Of a stretch of DNA of 64,000 nt, positions 40,149-50,322 are shown piece by piece (the first letter of the stretch is position 1; every line of letters starts with the position of its first letter). The notes below the pieces were generated by a model. It saw only the letters and a list, made by a program, of their open reading frames with translations, had not been told where the DNA came from and did not search any database. The DNA comes from Pseudomonadota bacterium. Lineage in GTDB: Bacteria; Bdellovibrionota; Bacteriovoracia; Bacteriovoracales; Bacteriovoracaceae. A program made the position numbers and the translations under genes. The DNA is taken from NCBI GenBank assembly GCA_027487515.1, contig JAIYDL010000018.1, positions 186,001 to 250,000 on the forward strand, given 5' to 3'.

Positions 40149-42119
40149 GTGAAAAAAATAATACCTTTTTTCATCTCGATCTTACTTTTTTCCTGTGCTC
40201 AAACTCCCATAAAGTATGAGCGGATTCACCGTTCCTACACGGTCGACACATCGGCCCCGCCCTGCACGGATTACCACGCGCACGTCTGCAATACCGTCGA
40301 AAAGAGCTTCAAGCTTCCGGCCGACCGGGCCATGTACATTTTTGCTTTCAATGATTCGTCGGAAGCGCTTCTGAAATACAAGAAGGCGTATTTCCATGGC
40401 TTAAGCTCGATGAAGCCGGCCACCGCACTTGAAGCGAAGCTCAAAGACGCCTACGCAGCGTGCATGAATGTGGATGCAAAGAAAATCGACGAGGACAATC
40501 TCGTCACGCGGATTAAATCCGAGCTCGCAGCCGTGATCGACAGGCCCGCACTTGAGCGATACTTGTCGGCGAAAATCATGTCCGGAGATGCGAGTTTTCT
40601 TTCCGTGCTGCCAATCCGAAACATGGACGACTCGTTTTACAACGATGCGATGGTTATTCCAAACACGATGACTCTGCCGGAAAGAAGCTACTACTCCCGC
40701 GCTGAAATCCGACGGGATATGATCGACCTGGTCAGCGACTTTTTTAAAATCATGGGTGTGAAAGATCCAGAAAACAAGGCTGAACGGTTCTATGAGTTCG
40801 AGCACCGCATGGCGCTTGCCTTGCCTGCACCCCAGGAAATGCGAGATCTACTGAATCAGCGAACGAAAACCACGAAGGCCGAACTTTTAAAGTTCACCCA
40901 TCTGAATCTCGCCGACGTCCTGAGGAGGATCCCCGACTCCACTCATTTGCGGAACATCGCTGGGAAGGCCCTTCAGCAGATGAACCGAGAGCTCCGTGAA
41001 CTTCCGGTCGAGGATCTAAAAGATTTTTACCTCTTCTATGCCGTCGCCAGTTTCCTCGACGACTCGCAGCCCGGTTACTTTAAAAAGACCTTTGCCTTCA
41101 CAGGGAAATACCTCGGTGGCCCGGCCCAGCGCCCGCTCCGGGATGAGCAGTGCACCACCTACATCATGAAGGCCTATCCGATGGAAGTCGACAGCACACT
41201 TCTCCCGAGGATCTTCCCAGGCTTTCCGCGGGAAAAATTCATCACTCTCGCCGAAACCATCAGATCAACTCTGGTGAAGACACTCGAAGAGAACTCTTGG
41301 CTCTCGAAGAGTGGGAAGGCCGGGGCGATCGAGAAAATGGCAACCGCACAGCTCATGTTGGTCTCTCCTGAAAACGAGACTCAGTGGAACTTTAATCCAG
41401 ACGCCCCCACACATCCAGAGCAGATGGTCCGAAATGTGATCGCGCTGAGGGAAAAGATGAAGGCCAAAGAGATCTCTGAATATGGAATCAAAGTCCCGAA
41501 AGACCGCTGGATGAGAGGCCCCCTCGATGTGAATGCGTATTACGATGCCACCTTTAACCAGTTTGTTTTGTTGGTCGGTATTCTTCAGGCCCCGTTTTTC
41601 GACGACTCTCAGACCCGGGAACAGAACCTCGCCGCCATCGGCACTGTCATCGGCCACGAGCTTGGACACGGAATCGATGATAAGGGACGCCTGTACGATG
41701 CAGCTGGGCACTTCCGGAACTGGATGAGCACAAAGGATAGGCACGGTCTCGAGGCCCGGAGCCTCCCGCTCATCAAGCAGTTCGATGCCGTGGGACACAA
41801 TGGGACCCTCACTCTTGGAGAAAACACCGGAGACAACGTAGGTCTCACCACCTCTTTCCGCGCGGCCTTCCCAGACTACGCTCCAGGAAAGTACCCGAAA
41901 GAAAAACTTCAGGAGTTCTTCCTTCAGTACGGCCGACTTTGGTGTGAGGTCCAGACAGAGAGCGTGAAAGAGATGCGTCTCAAAGTTGACCCTCACTCCC
42001 TCGGGAAAGAGAGGATCAACCGCCAGGTTCGACATCAGCCAGGCTTCGCCGAAGCCTATAGTTGTCAGGAAGGCGACCCCATGTACCTCGGTGAAAAAGA
42101 CCGTGTCAGGATCTGGTAA
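40149..42119 (+). CDS. M13-family (neprilysin-like) zinc metallopeptidase lipoprotein, paralog A
   Basis: Lipobox ...LLFSCAQTP, PPCTDYHAHVC, VNAYYDATFNQFVLLVGILQAPFF, GTVIGHELGHGIDDKGRLYD, LGENTGDNVGLTTSFRA. 656 aa. Confidence 0.92.
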   Translation: MKKIIPFFISILLFSCAQTPIKYERIHRSYTVDTSAPPCTDYHAHVCNTVEKSFKLPADRAMYIFAFNDSSEALLKYKKAYFHGLSSMKPATALEAKLKDAYAACMNVDAKKIDEDNLVTRIKSELAAVIDRPALERYLSAKIMSGDASFLSVLPIRNMDDSFYNDAMVIPNTMTLPERSYYSRAEIRRDMIDLVSDFFKIMGVKDPENKAERFYEFEHRMALALPAPQEMRDLLNQRTKTTKAELLKFTHLNLADVLRRIPDSTHLRNIAGKALQQMNRELRELPVEDLKDFYLFYAVASFLDDSQPGYFKKTFAFTGKYLGGPAQRPLRDEQCTTYIMKAYPMEVDSTLLPRIFPGFPREKFITLAETIRSTLVKTLEENSWLSKSGKAGAIEKMATAQLMLVSPENETQWNFNPDAPTHPEQMVRNVIALREKMKAKEISEYGIKVPKDRWMRGPLDVNAYYDATFNQFVLLVGILQAPFFDDSQTREQNLAAIGTVIGHELGHGIDDKGRLYDAAGHFRNWMSTKDRHGLEARSLPLIKQFDAVGHNGTLTLGENTGDNVGLTTSFRAAFPDYAPGKYPKEKLQEFFLQYGRLWCEVQTESVKEMRLKVDPHSLGKERINRQVRHQPGFAEAYSCQEGDPMYLGEKDRVRIW

Positions 42120-42136
42120 ATAAAAGGATAGTCACT

Positions 42137-42973
42137 ATGCATCGATTGGTCTTATTCGTGGTTGCGGTCTCTCTAACTAGCTCGGCGCTGGCAGCAGTGA
42201 ATGCCAGCTACACCTACGTTGAGCCCACGTCTTCGGACCCGGGGAATGAGCTCATTCGACGAGAGGTTGCACTTGATTTTAGTCAGGAGCTTTATCAGTC
42301 GGAGGATAAGAAAAAGTCCTACAGCGCAGGACTTACACTTCTAGACACTCGATTGGATTTCGATGAGCCCCTTCTGGGGAAAGTCGAGCTCCTAAAAGTA
42401 AAGGCGCCCGTCATGGGGCTGAACACGTTCTCAGAGAAGCATTCTCTCCTGTGGAACGTCACCCCCGGCATGCACGGAGAAAAAGATAACTTCGGACGGG
42501 CAAGATTTAGGGTCGAAGGGCAAGCCGCAGCCTTTTACCATGTTGGTAAAATGAGATACGTTTACGGTGCGGGGTTCGGTGATCAGTTCGGAAAGCTCCG
42601 ACCCTATCCCCTGTTCGGAACCATCTGGCAGGCCTCCGAAAAATCTCAGCTCACCCTGATGTTTCCGCTGCTTAAATACGAATACACCACGGAGAGTACG
42701 AAGAAGTTCAATTTCGTGGTTCAGCCCACCGGCGCACAATGGACCTGGAAGCCGAAGGGAACCGGTGTCTCCGAACCAGGCAATGTGATTGTGAAGGGCA
42801 CGCTCTTCGCTCTTGGAGCTGATTTCCCAGCTACGAAATCCCTTCGCGCGACAGCGAGCCTAGGTCTGATCGTGAACAGACGATTCGAAGTGGCCAACCA
42901 GAAGGACTCGTCCCGGCACGCAGGGGTTAACCTGAAGAATGCCTGGGTGGCCCAGGCCGGGATAAGCTTCTAA
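42137..42973 (+). CDS. Secreted or outer-membrane beta-barrel-like protein
   Basis: Signal peptide MHRLVLFVVAVSLTSSALA, alternating amphipathic strands, C-terminal ...AWVAQAGISF. Confidence 0.7.
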   Translation: MHRLVLFVVAVSLTSSALAAVNASYTYVEPTSSDPGNELIRREVALDFSQELYQSEDKKKSYSAGLTLLDTRLDFDEPLLGKVELLKVKAPVMGLNTFSEKHSLLWNVTPGMHGEKDNFGRARFRVEGQAAAFYHVGKMRYVYGAGFGDQFGKLRPYPLFGTIWQASEKSQLTLMFPLLKYEYTTESTKKFNFVVQPTGAQWTWKPKGTGVSEPGNVIVKGTLFALGADFPATKSLRATASLGLIVNRRFEVANQKDSSRHAGVNLKNAWVAQAGISF

Positions 42974-43115
42974 GAAGAACCTTTAAGCTTCCTTACAGAC
43001 AGCTTTGATCGGTTGAATGAATGTGATCCGCAGTTGCGCTCATCACTGATCAGGTGTCGTAAGTTCTTCTCTTTTGTCCTTGGGCCCCGGGCCGTGTTCC
43101 GTGCCTCTCGAATCA

Positions 43116-44198
43116 TCAGCGCAGGAGACGGAGTAAGATTTCATTCAAAAGCCCCGCATTTGCCTTCGCGTCTCCTTCCTGATTCCTGAGCCAAACCAGC
43201 GAGATATCCTTCTCGGCCACCCTGAGCATAACTCCGGTGTACCCGAGATAATTTCCGTTGTGCCAAATGACCTTCGATCCCAGCATGGGCTCGATGATCC
43301 ATCCGTAACCATAATCCCCAAGGCCTGGTGAAAACATTTTTTGGGTCAACTCTGGAGACAAGACAGCCCCAGAAGTGATGTCGTTCAACCAGCCGAGAAG
43401 GTCCCGCGCCGATGAATAGATGTTTCCGTCCGTGAAGACATCACCGTCGTGCCGTTCCTTGAATCCGTAATGGCCCATGAACGGGACGCGTGTGCCAGAG
43501 TCATCATCCGTGAAGGAGAGGGCAAACTGCTGATGAACTGGAGGGCCTACGGATGTGCTCGGCCATTTTCTAAAAAACTCCCTCTCCATGTACTCAGAGA
43601 AACTCATCTTCGACAACCGCCGAACGATTTCGCCTAAGAGCAAATAGCCCGTGTTTGAATACTCCCACTTTGAGCCTGGTCTAAACCGAAGGGCCTCTTC
43701 ATCGATCGCAAGAAGAAGGTCGGTGATTGAAATCTGTTCGTGGTGAAGCTTTTTATCGATGGCCGGATAGGCATACACATCTGGAGTTCCGGCGGTGTGA
43801 TTCAATAAGTGGTGCACCGTAGGGACAACGCCACCGATGGACCACTTTCTCTGGTCAAACTCCGGGAAGAGATACGTGACCTTCGTCTCAAGTTTCAAAA
43901 CTCCGGCATCCACCAACCGAAGAACTGCAGTCGCTGTGAACTGTTTTGAGAGAGAGGCAATCATGAAAATTGTCTCCACCGAATTCAAAGTCCCAGGGTG
44001 ATCACTTGCGTACCCGATGGATCTCGAAACCGTCTCGGTTCCTCTTTGGATGAGAAGAGTGCCCGTGGACCGTGTTCCGGCCTCAAAACGATCTAAAACG
44101 GGATTCAACTCCTCCCGTAGGGAAGCCACTGCGAAAGGGACGCCGAAGAAGACAAAGAAGAGGGTGAAGGGAAGAATGCCCATGCCAGATTTATACAC
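43116..44198 (-). CDS. Serine hydrolase, class C beta-lactamase / penicillin-binding-like
   Basis: SxxK IASLSKQFTATAVLRLVDAG, YxN YSNTGYLLLGEIV, late HNGNYLGYTG. Confidence 0.9.
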   Translation of the reverse strand: MYKSGMGILPFTLFFVFFGVPFAVASLREELNPVLDRFEAGTRSTGTLLIQRGTETVSRSIGYASDHPGTLNSVETIFMIASLSKQFTATAVLRLVDAGVLKLETKVTYLFPEFDQRKWSIGGVVPTVHHLLNHTAGTPDVYAYPAIDKKLHHEQISITDLLLAIDEEALRFRPGSKWEYSNTGYLLLGEIVRRLSKMSFSEYMEREFFRKWPSTSVGPPVHQQFALSFTDDDSGTRVPFMGHYGFKERHDGDVFTDGNIYSSARDLLGWLNDITSGAVLSPELTQKMFSPGLGDYGYGWIIEPMLGSKVIWHNGNYLGYTGVMLRVAEKDISLVWLRNQEGDAKANAGLLNEILLRLLR

Positions 44199-44363
44199 GC
44201 AACGGAAGACTTCAGAACTCGGATTAAAGGCCCATCAGAAGAAAATGTGAGGTGATGACCATCACTCAAGCCTTGTAACATACTAAAAATACACTGCAAC
44301 ATAAGTGGTGACAAACTGACACTACCTATTCTATAAAACTGACGAATCTATAAGGGGCTTTCT

Positions 44364-44531
44364 GTGAACTTAATCTTGAAACAAATGATGATTTTTCAGG
44401 TTTTTAACTGGAAGAAGTTTTTTGGTCGATTCCAAATCCCTCAGTTCGACTTCGATAAGGTGGCCGAGGCAAATCGCTTCCGTGAAGAGGCCATCGAACG
44501 ACGAATCAGAAACGCTCCTTTCGCCCAGTAG
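44364..44531 (+). CDS. Possible 55-aa small ORF (not in the supplied track)
   Basis: GTG start 8 nt after AAGGGG. VNLILKQMMIFQVFNWKKFFGRFQIPQFDFDKVAEANRFREEAIERRIRNAPFAQ*. Lies alone in an intergenic gap. Confidence 0.4.
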   Translation: MNLILKQMMIFQVFNWKKFFGRFQIPQFDFDKVAEANRFREEAIERRIRNAPFAQ

Positions 44532-44565
44532 CTTTAAGCCTCACCTTACTATATTTGGCCCAACC

Positions 44566-45966
44566 TCATCTCGAAGCAACCTTCTTGGAAAAGCGGTACG
44601 CTAGGTAGTATTTCGAAATGTTCCCCACATACCGGACGGGTTCGTTACCGATGTACTTGAGTGTTACTAACTCTACGTTCCCGAACCAGACGTTAGGATC
44701 AAGCCCCTCTTGAAGGGTGAGTTTCCGCATCCTCCGGATAGCACCAGGCCCCGCGTTGTAGGCAGCGAAGCAAAAGTAGAAACGATCACGCTCGGAGATC
44801 GATTTTTCGGAAAAGTACTTAGTTTTTAGAAGAGAGAGATACTTCGCTCCCGCGTGAATATTGGGGTCAACTTCCTTGATGTCACCGACCTTCATCTCTT
44901 TGCCGGTCGCCGGCATGAGTTGCATGATACCGATCGCTCCCACCGGAGACTGAACCATTTGGTTGAGTCCCGACTCCTGAAATCCCTGGGCCAGGAGGAG
45001 AAGATGGTCTATCCCATACTGCGAAGAGTACTTTTCGAACTTCGGAAGAAGAGTCCCGAACTGCGCTCCATCTTCGTGCCGCATGACTCGGAGGAGATGG
45101 TTCCGTGAATAGTAGTGGCGAAGGAGCGAGTTATAAAACAGACCTCCCATGCGATGAGTGGCGATGAATCCATTGAGATACTCCGTCAACCTCGGGGAGT
45201 CTTTCCTTACGACCCAGACGAGTTTCCCGTGGTCATGGAGAAAAACCTCCGTGTTCACTTGGATGTTGTTTAAGACTTTCATCCAATTGAGTGCCCGGTA
45301 GCGATGGATCGCCGTCGCCGGGATGAGGCCTGAGTTAACCATCTCGATCGCCTCGTCATCGCTGATGTGTTGTTCCAGAGGTTCGATCAGAACCGGAGGA
45401 AGTCCTCTCGCACCGAGTTCCTTGTTAAGATTGGACAAACTCACTTCGTATCGACTTCCCGGTCTCACAAAGATCCGCTTTCCACTAAGCCCCAAAATCG
45501 AGGTGATTTTCTGAGCACCTTTCTGGAACACCACCACTTCCCGAGCGTCACCATAGAGGGGTTCTGTGGTCCTAAGCTCCGGGTTTGTTACCGTATACCT
45601 GGTCATCGGGAAGGCGATGACATCGGCCTTTCCGTCGAGGAGCTGAGTTTGGAGTTTGTCAGGAGTCGTGGGGATGATCACGACTCGAATTGGGAGTCGC
45701 TTCTTCGAGGAGACCTGCTGAGAAAACTTCTGGTTGAGATCTTTTTCGAGTTCGTTCAGAAGGTCCGCCGTGACTCCGAGCTGCTGACCTTTGACGACCT
45801 GGTATTCAACAGGACTCTGGACAACCAAAGCTCGCAGAACCCTCCGCTTCATGAGCCCAGGGAGATCGTCCGTGTATTTTGCGAGAGACTCTCCCCCGGG
45901 ACTCACTGCCGCGGAAGCCACAGAAACAAAACCCAGAACGACAAAAAGTTTAAGCATGGATTTCAA
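44566..45966 (-). CDS. mltF: MltF-type membrane-bound lytic transglycosylase (SBP3 + SLT domains)
   Basis: SBP-like LRALVVQSPVEYQVVKGQQLGVTADLLNEL. SLT ALLAQGFQESGLNQMVQSPVGAIGIMQLMPATGKEM...YFCFAAYNAGPGAIRRMRK. Confidence 0.88.
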   Translation of the reverse strand: MKSMLKLFVVLGFVSVASAAVSPGGESLAKYTDDLPGLMKRRVLRALVVQSPVEYQVVKGQQLGVTADLLNELEKDLNQKFSQQVSSKKRLPIRVVIIPTTPDKLQTQLLDGKADVIAFPMTRYTVTNPELRTTEPLYGDAREVVVFQKGAQKITSILGLSGKRIFVRPGSRYEVSLSNLNKELGARGLPPVLIEPLEQHISDDEAIEMVNSGLIPATAIHRYRALNWMKVLNNIQVNTEVFLHDHGKLVWVVRKDSPRLTEYLNGFIATHRMGGLFYNSLLRHYYSRNHLLRVMRHEDGAQFGTLLPKFEKYSSQYGIDHLLLLAQGFQESGLNQMVQSPVGAIGIMQLMPATGKEMKVGDIKEVDPNIHAGAKYLSLLKTKYFSEKSISERDRFYFCFAAYNAGPGAIRRMRKLTLQEGLDPNVWFGNVELVTLKYIGNEPVRYVGNISKYYLAYRFSKKVASR

Positions 45967-46119
45967 TCAGAGGTCTTCCGCTGTGTTCTGATCATTCAAA
46001 GCCTTGTTCTGAAGTTTTTTGATCTCATCAGCTTCGAAAACTTCTTTTTGCTCCCCATGGTCCCAGTCATTCTGAGTGGAGCAGGCCGAGATGAGAAGGA
46101 AGAAAAAGAGGAGGCGCAT
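45967..46119 (-). CDS. Small (50 aa) lipoprotein
   Basis: MRLLFFFLLISACSTQNDWDHGEQKEVFEADEIKKLQNKALNDQNTAEDL after AAAGGA. Immediately upstream of, and co-oriented with, mltF. Track start is 46197. Confidence 0.6.
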   Translation of the reverse strand: MRLLFFFLLISACSTQNDWDHGEQKEVFEADEIKKLQNKALNDQNTAEDL

Positions 46120-46199
46120 AAGATCCTTTGAAGACAAAAAAGGGTACCCAACACGAGGAAGGTTTGTTAAGAATTCTGTTCTAACATGGCGAGACAATT

Positions 46200-48170
46200 G
46201 TGCAAAAGATTATCTTCATTCTATCCCTGTATCTAGCTGCGTCATGCTCTCGGGGAGACCTTAAGTATCAGCGTCAATCCCGGAAGTACTCCCTCGACGA
46301 AACCACCCCACCCTGCGCCGACTACCACGCTTACATCTGTGGCCCGCTCGAGAAAAGTTTTAAGCTCCCACCGGATCGTGCGCGCTACACCTTCGCATTT
46401 AGTGACTCAAGAGAGGCGCTATTAAGCTACAAGAAAAACTATTTCCAGGTTCTCCGAAACAGAAAGCCTAGGACCCAGATCGAGGAAAGACTAAAGAACG
46501 CCTACCTGGCGTGCATGGATGAAGCCGCGAGAAAAAGCGATGAAGAAAGACACATCCAGCGGATAAGGCATGAGCTCTCTCGGATCGAGAACCGCAGTCA
46601 GCTTTTGGACTACTTCGCTGAGAAGGTTTTTTCCGGGGACGCCGCCTTCCTGGCCCTCCGGAGCAAGAGTAACTTCGATGATCCCTTGTTCGCCGATGCG
46701 TTTCTCCTTCCGACGCCCATGTCCCTTCCGGTCCCAGAGAACTACGAAGATGAAGACATTGAAATGGACCTCATCGACCTCTTCCAAACGTTCTTCAAAG
46801 AGCTCGACCTGAAAGACCCCGGCGTGAAAGCAAGACGCCTGTTCTCGTTTGAGAAGCGCCTCGCGCGGTCCTATCCAACACCGGTAGAATTCAGAGAAGT
46901 GATGAGTCGAAAGTCACCGGCGAAGAGATCGGAACTCAAGAAACTTCGAAACCTCCGCACGTCGAAAATTTTGCAAAGAGTTCCGAAGAAGACGAACTTC
47001 GATAAGATCGCACGCGCGGCCCTTGTGCAGCTCAACGCCGACCTTGGCCGGCTGCCGGTGGAAGACTTGAAAGATTTCTATCTCTACCATGCCGTGTCCG
47101 AGTTCATCGAGGACTCGCACCCTACTTTTGGCACTCGGTCATTCGAGTTCGCTAGAAAATACCTCGGAGGCCCTGCGGTTAGGCCCGCGCGGGATGAGAG
47201 CTGCACCAGCTACCTGATGAAAACATATCCCATGGGCCTAGATAGTACTCTTCTTCCGGAGATCTTTCCAAAACTTCCGAAGGAGCGATTCCTCGACCTG
47301 GCGGAGACGATCCGATCGTCGCTCATCGAATCCATCGAGGAAAATACCTGGCTCTCAGAAACAGGGAAAGTAGGAGCGATAAAAAAAATCAAGACCGCGA
47401 CGCTAATGCTTATTTCGCCGGAGACGGAGACTCAGTGGAACTTTCGCCCGGAAACCGATGTGCATCCCGAGCGGATGATCGAAAACCAAATCACGTTGCG
47501 AAGAGCCATCAAGAACCAGGAGCTCACAGAGTTTGGAGTCGCCCTTCCCAAGGACCGCTGGAGAAAAGGCCCTCTGGACGTCAACGCATATTACGTCCGG
47601 AGTCTCAATCAGCTCGTCCTCCTGGCGGGAATTCTTCAGCCTCCGTTCTACGATGAAGCACAGACTCGAGTCCAAAACCTCGCCGGGATCGGAACCGTGA
47701 TCGGCCACGAACTTGGTCACGGCATCGACGATAAGGGCAGGCTCTACGACGAGCGCGGCCGCCTGCGGAATTGGATGACTGAGGGAGACCGGAAGAATCT
47801 CGAGGCCCGAAGCCTTCCCCTCGTTCAGGAGTTTGAAGCTGTTGCCCACAACGGAAGACTCACGTTAGGTGAAAACACAGGAGATAACGTAGGCCTTAGC
47901 ACATCCTTTCGGGCGGCTTTCCCGATGTACCAAGAGGGAAAGTACTCCCGAGACACCCTGCGGGAGTTCTTCGTTCATTACGGACGGACTTTTTGCGAAG
48001 TTCAGACCGGGTCCTCGAAGCGACTCCATCTCCGAACAAACCCCCACTCCCTCGGGAAAGAGAGGATTAATCGGCAGGTCAGACAGCAGGCGGGATTCGC
48101 GGAGGCCTACGCCTGTAAAGAAGGTGATCCGATGTATCTTCCCAAGCACAAGAGGATTCGGATCTGGTGA
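46200..48170 (+). CDS. M13-family zinc metallopeptidase lipoprotein, paralog B
   Basis: Same architecture and exactly the same length (656 aa) as 40149-42119: PPCADYHAYIC, GTVIGHELGHGIDDKGRLYDERG, LGENTGDNVGLSTSFRAAFP. Confidence 0.92.
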   Translation: MQKIIFILSLYLAASCSRGDLKYQRQSRKYSLDETTPPCADYHAYICGPLEKSFKLPPDRARYTFAFSDSREALLSYKKNYFQVLRNRKPRTQIEERLKNAYLACMDEAARKSDEERHIQRIRHELSRIENRSQLLDYFAEKVFSGDAAFLALRSKSNFDDPLFADAFLLPTPMSLPVPENYEDEDIEMDLIDLFQTFFKELDLKDPGVKARRLFSFEKRLARSYPTPVEFREVMSRKSPAKRSELKKLRNLRTSKILQRVPKKTNFDKIARAALVQLNADLGRLPVEDLKDFYLYHAVSEFIEDSHPTFGTRSFEFARKYLGGPAVRPARDESCTSYLMKTYPMGLDSTLLPEIFPKLPKERFLDLAETIRSSLIESIEENTWLSETGKVGAIKKIKTATLMLISPETETQWNFRPETDVHPERMIENQITLRRAIKNQELTEFGVALPKDRWRKGPLDVNAYYVRSLNQLVLLAGILQPPFYDEAQTRVQNLAGIGTVIGHELGHGIDDKGRLYDERGRLRNWMTEGDRKNLEARSLPLVQEFEAVAHNGRLTLGENTGDNVGLSTSFRAAFPMYQEGKYSRDTLREFFVHYGRTFCEVQTGSSKRLHLRTNPHSLGKERINRQVRQQAGFAEAYACKEGDPMYLPKHKRIRIW

Positions 48171-48280
48171 TCAGGAGGAGAATGTCTCAGGGCTAAAAAA
48201 CTTCACAGAAGTTTATGAAGCAACCGTGAATCCCCTTCAAAAATAAACTAAACAACTCAGAACCATATATCCGAGAAAAC

Positions 48281-50269
48281 ATGAATTCGATCTACCTTTT
48301 CACTGTGCTTTTGTTCCTCACCTTCAGTCCTCAGGGCTCCGCCAAACATCTTGCGTTGGTGTCCTCCGGAGGAGTATCTCTCGGAAGCTATGAGGCCGGA
48401 GTGCTGCAAGAGTTTCTCAGCTCACGCAAGTCCGAGCTTCCTCAAAATCTCAAGGTCGTTCTCGGTGCTTCGGCCGGGGGAATCAACGGACTCCTGACAG
48501 TGTTCGAGGCGTGCCGTTCGGTGCCATCGAAGAGCATGAAAGGCCTCCTCTGGAAGATGTGGATCCCCGTGGGACTAGATCAGCTGCAAGATGATGATCC
48601 CTCCCACAAGAGCCTTTTTCACCGGAACGCCATCAAAAATTTGTTCAAAGAATTGAGAACCATTTGGTCCGAAGGCTTCAAAGAGTCTTGCAATGTCGTT
48701 TTGGGCATCACCGTGACAAGAAGGAACCCCTTCACAGAAGAAATCCAACCTGGGTTAAGCATCACCCGACAGCCAGAGATATTCCTTTTAAAGATTCAGG
48801 GAAAAGGTCCCGGACGAGCTCCGGAGGTACAAAACTACGATGAGGAAAAAACGAATACGTACCGTGTTCTCCTTCCCCTAGAGGATCATCCGGACTCCAA
48901 CCTCGAAAAAATCTTCGACGTCATCCAAGCCTCGGCATCCTTCCCCTTAGCGTTTTCCCCCTACCCCATCACCTACTGTCTCCTGCGACCCGGTGTCACT
49001 TTTAGGAAATGTAAACCGGGCGAAACTCAAACGGATCTATTCATCGACGGCGGCATCTACCACAATAGCCCCGTCGGAAGAGCGTTTCAGATCCTAAAGC
49101 AGGAGGATCCTTCGAGGAGTGATCTTCAGCTCATCTATGTGAACGCCTCGGCTCCAATGCTGAAGAAGGCAAGCGGCCCTGAGGAAGAGAAAGATGAGGA
49201 CTGGGGCCTCCTCTCTGAGTTCTATGACATCGGATCCAGTTTCTTCGAAACTGCTCGGAACATGACTCTCTCTGAAGATTTGCAGCGCTCGCCAGAGCTT
49301 GGAAAGTATCTCATCACAAACCAAAAACACTTCCCCCTGGTGAGCGAGCCCCTCTACGCCTTTCTCGGTTTTATTGAAAAAGATTTCCGGATTTCAGATT
49401 ATTACCTGGGGATTGCCGACGGCCAGAAAATGCTGAGCTCCCAGGCAGAAACGAGCAAAGAGTATCTCTGTTTTTCAGAGCACCTTAAGAACGATACGAA
49501 CTGCTCACTCACCCAAAACTTGAAGATTCTTGCGAAGCTTGCGACGGTCAAGCGCGATGCGTCCGCGGATGAAGCCTCACTCCACGACACGTTTGATTAC
49601 CTCGAGAAAACAAACTTCCACTTCAAAGACCTCGGCCTTAAAAGGAGAAACTCCCGGTTCGGAAGGATCGCGCTGCGGAATCGGTTTAAGCTCATCACGA
49701 AATCACTCAAGAATAAACAACCGGAAGGGCTCCAGGGACGAACGAAGATCATCCTCGACCAAGGCCTGAACCAGATTTCATACTACCCCAGCTCGAACTA
49801 CGCTTACGCCTTATTCGGGGACTCTCCGGAAGCGGGCCTCTCCGTGGCGTATACGACAGAGCTTGGAACTCCAACGGCGTTTCGGTTGAATGCCTCTCTG
49901 ATGATGATCGACTACCTTAGTCGCCTTGGGGACACGAACTCAGGATCTGCCCTCGCTCCGCTCTTGGGCTTCCGGTACCAACCTCTTGCGCTCAGCACCT
50001 CTCTTTGGCAGGTCAACTTTGGGCTTCGAACCGGATACGTATTTTCGGACCAGGATAAGCTCGGTAAGATCCCCTGCGATACCCAACAGGCGAAGACCCG
50101 AGCTTCCGAATGTTCCGGGCTAATTTTTCAGCAGGTGACTTCTCTAACTTTCTTTGAGCGACTCAGGCTTCAGTTCGTCTACCAGCCGGATTATGGAAAT
50201 AACTTTGGGAAATTTCAAAACTCACACCTGTACTTTCAGATTGGGCTCGTTTTTCCGGATATCTGGTAA
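48281..50269 (+). CDS. Secreted patatin-like phospholipase with C-terminal beta-rich (barrel-like) domain
   Basis: Oxyanion SSGGVSLGSYEAG, nucleophile GASAGG, Asp FIDGGIYHNSPVG. C-terminal strands ending ...LYFQIGLVFPDIW. Confidence 0.88.
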   Translation: MNSIYLFTVLLFLTFSPQGSAKHLALVSSGGVSLGSYEAGVLQEFLSSRKSELPQNLKVVLGASAGGINGLLTVFEACRSVPSKSMKGLLWKMWIPVGLDQLQDDDPSHKSLFHRNAIKNLFKELRTIWSEGFKESCNVVLGITVTRRNPFTEEIQPGLSITRQPEIFLLKIQGKGPGRAPEVQNYDEEKTNTYRVLLPLEDHPDSNLEKIFDVIQASASFPLAFSPYPITYCLLRPGVTFRKCKPGETQTDLFIDGGIYHNSPVGRAFQILKQEDPSRSDLQLIYVNASAPMLKKASGPEEEKDEDWGLLSEFYDIGSSFFETARNMTLSEDLQRSPELGKYLITNQKHFPLVSEPLYAFLGFIEKDFRISDYYLGIADGQKMLSSQAETSKEYLCFSEHLKNDTNCSLTQNLKILAKLATVKRDASADEASLHDTFDYLEKTNFHFKDLGLKRRNSRFGRIALRNRFKLITKSLKNKQPEGLQGRTKIILDQGLNQISYYPSSNYAYALFGDSPEAGLSVAYTTELGTPTAFRLNASLMMIDYLSRLGDTNSGSALAPLLGFRYQPLALSTSLWQVNFGLRTGYVFSDQDKLGKIPCDTQQAKTRASECSGLIFQQVTSLTFFERLRLQFVYQPDYGNNFGKFQNSHLYFQIGLVFPDIW

Positions 50270-50322
50270 GTGACTCTCACGCTAGAGCAGTGACTCAAGA
50301 ACCTCTTAAAGCACCGGAGTCT

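Noticed and set aside
41265-42035. 256-aa minus-strand ORF
   Set aside because: Antisense to the M13 catalytic region. The second M13 paralog has matching shadow ORFs, as expected from shared codons.
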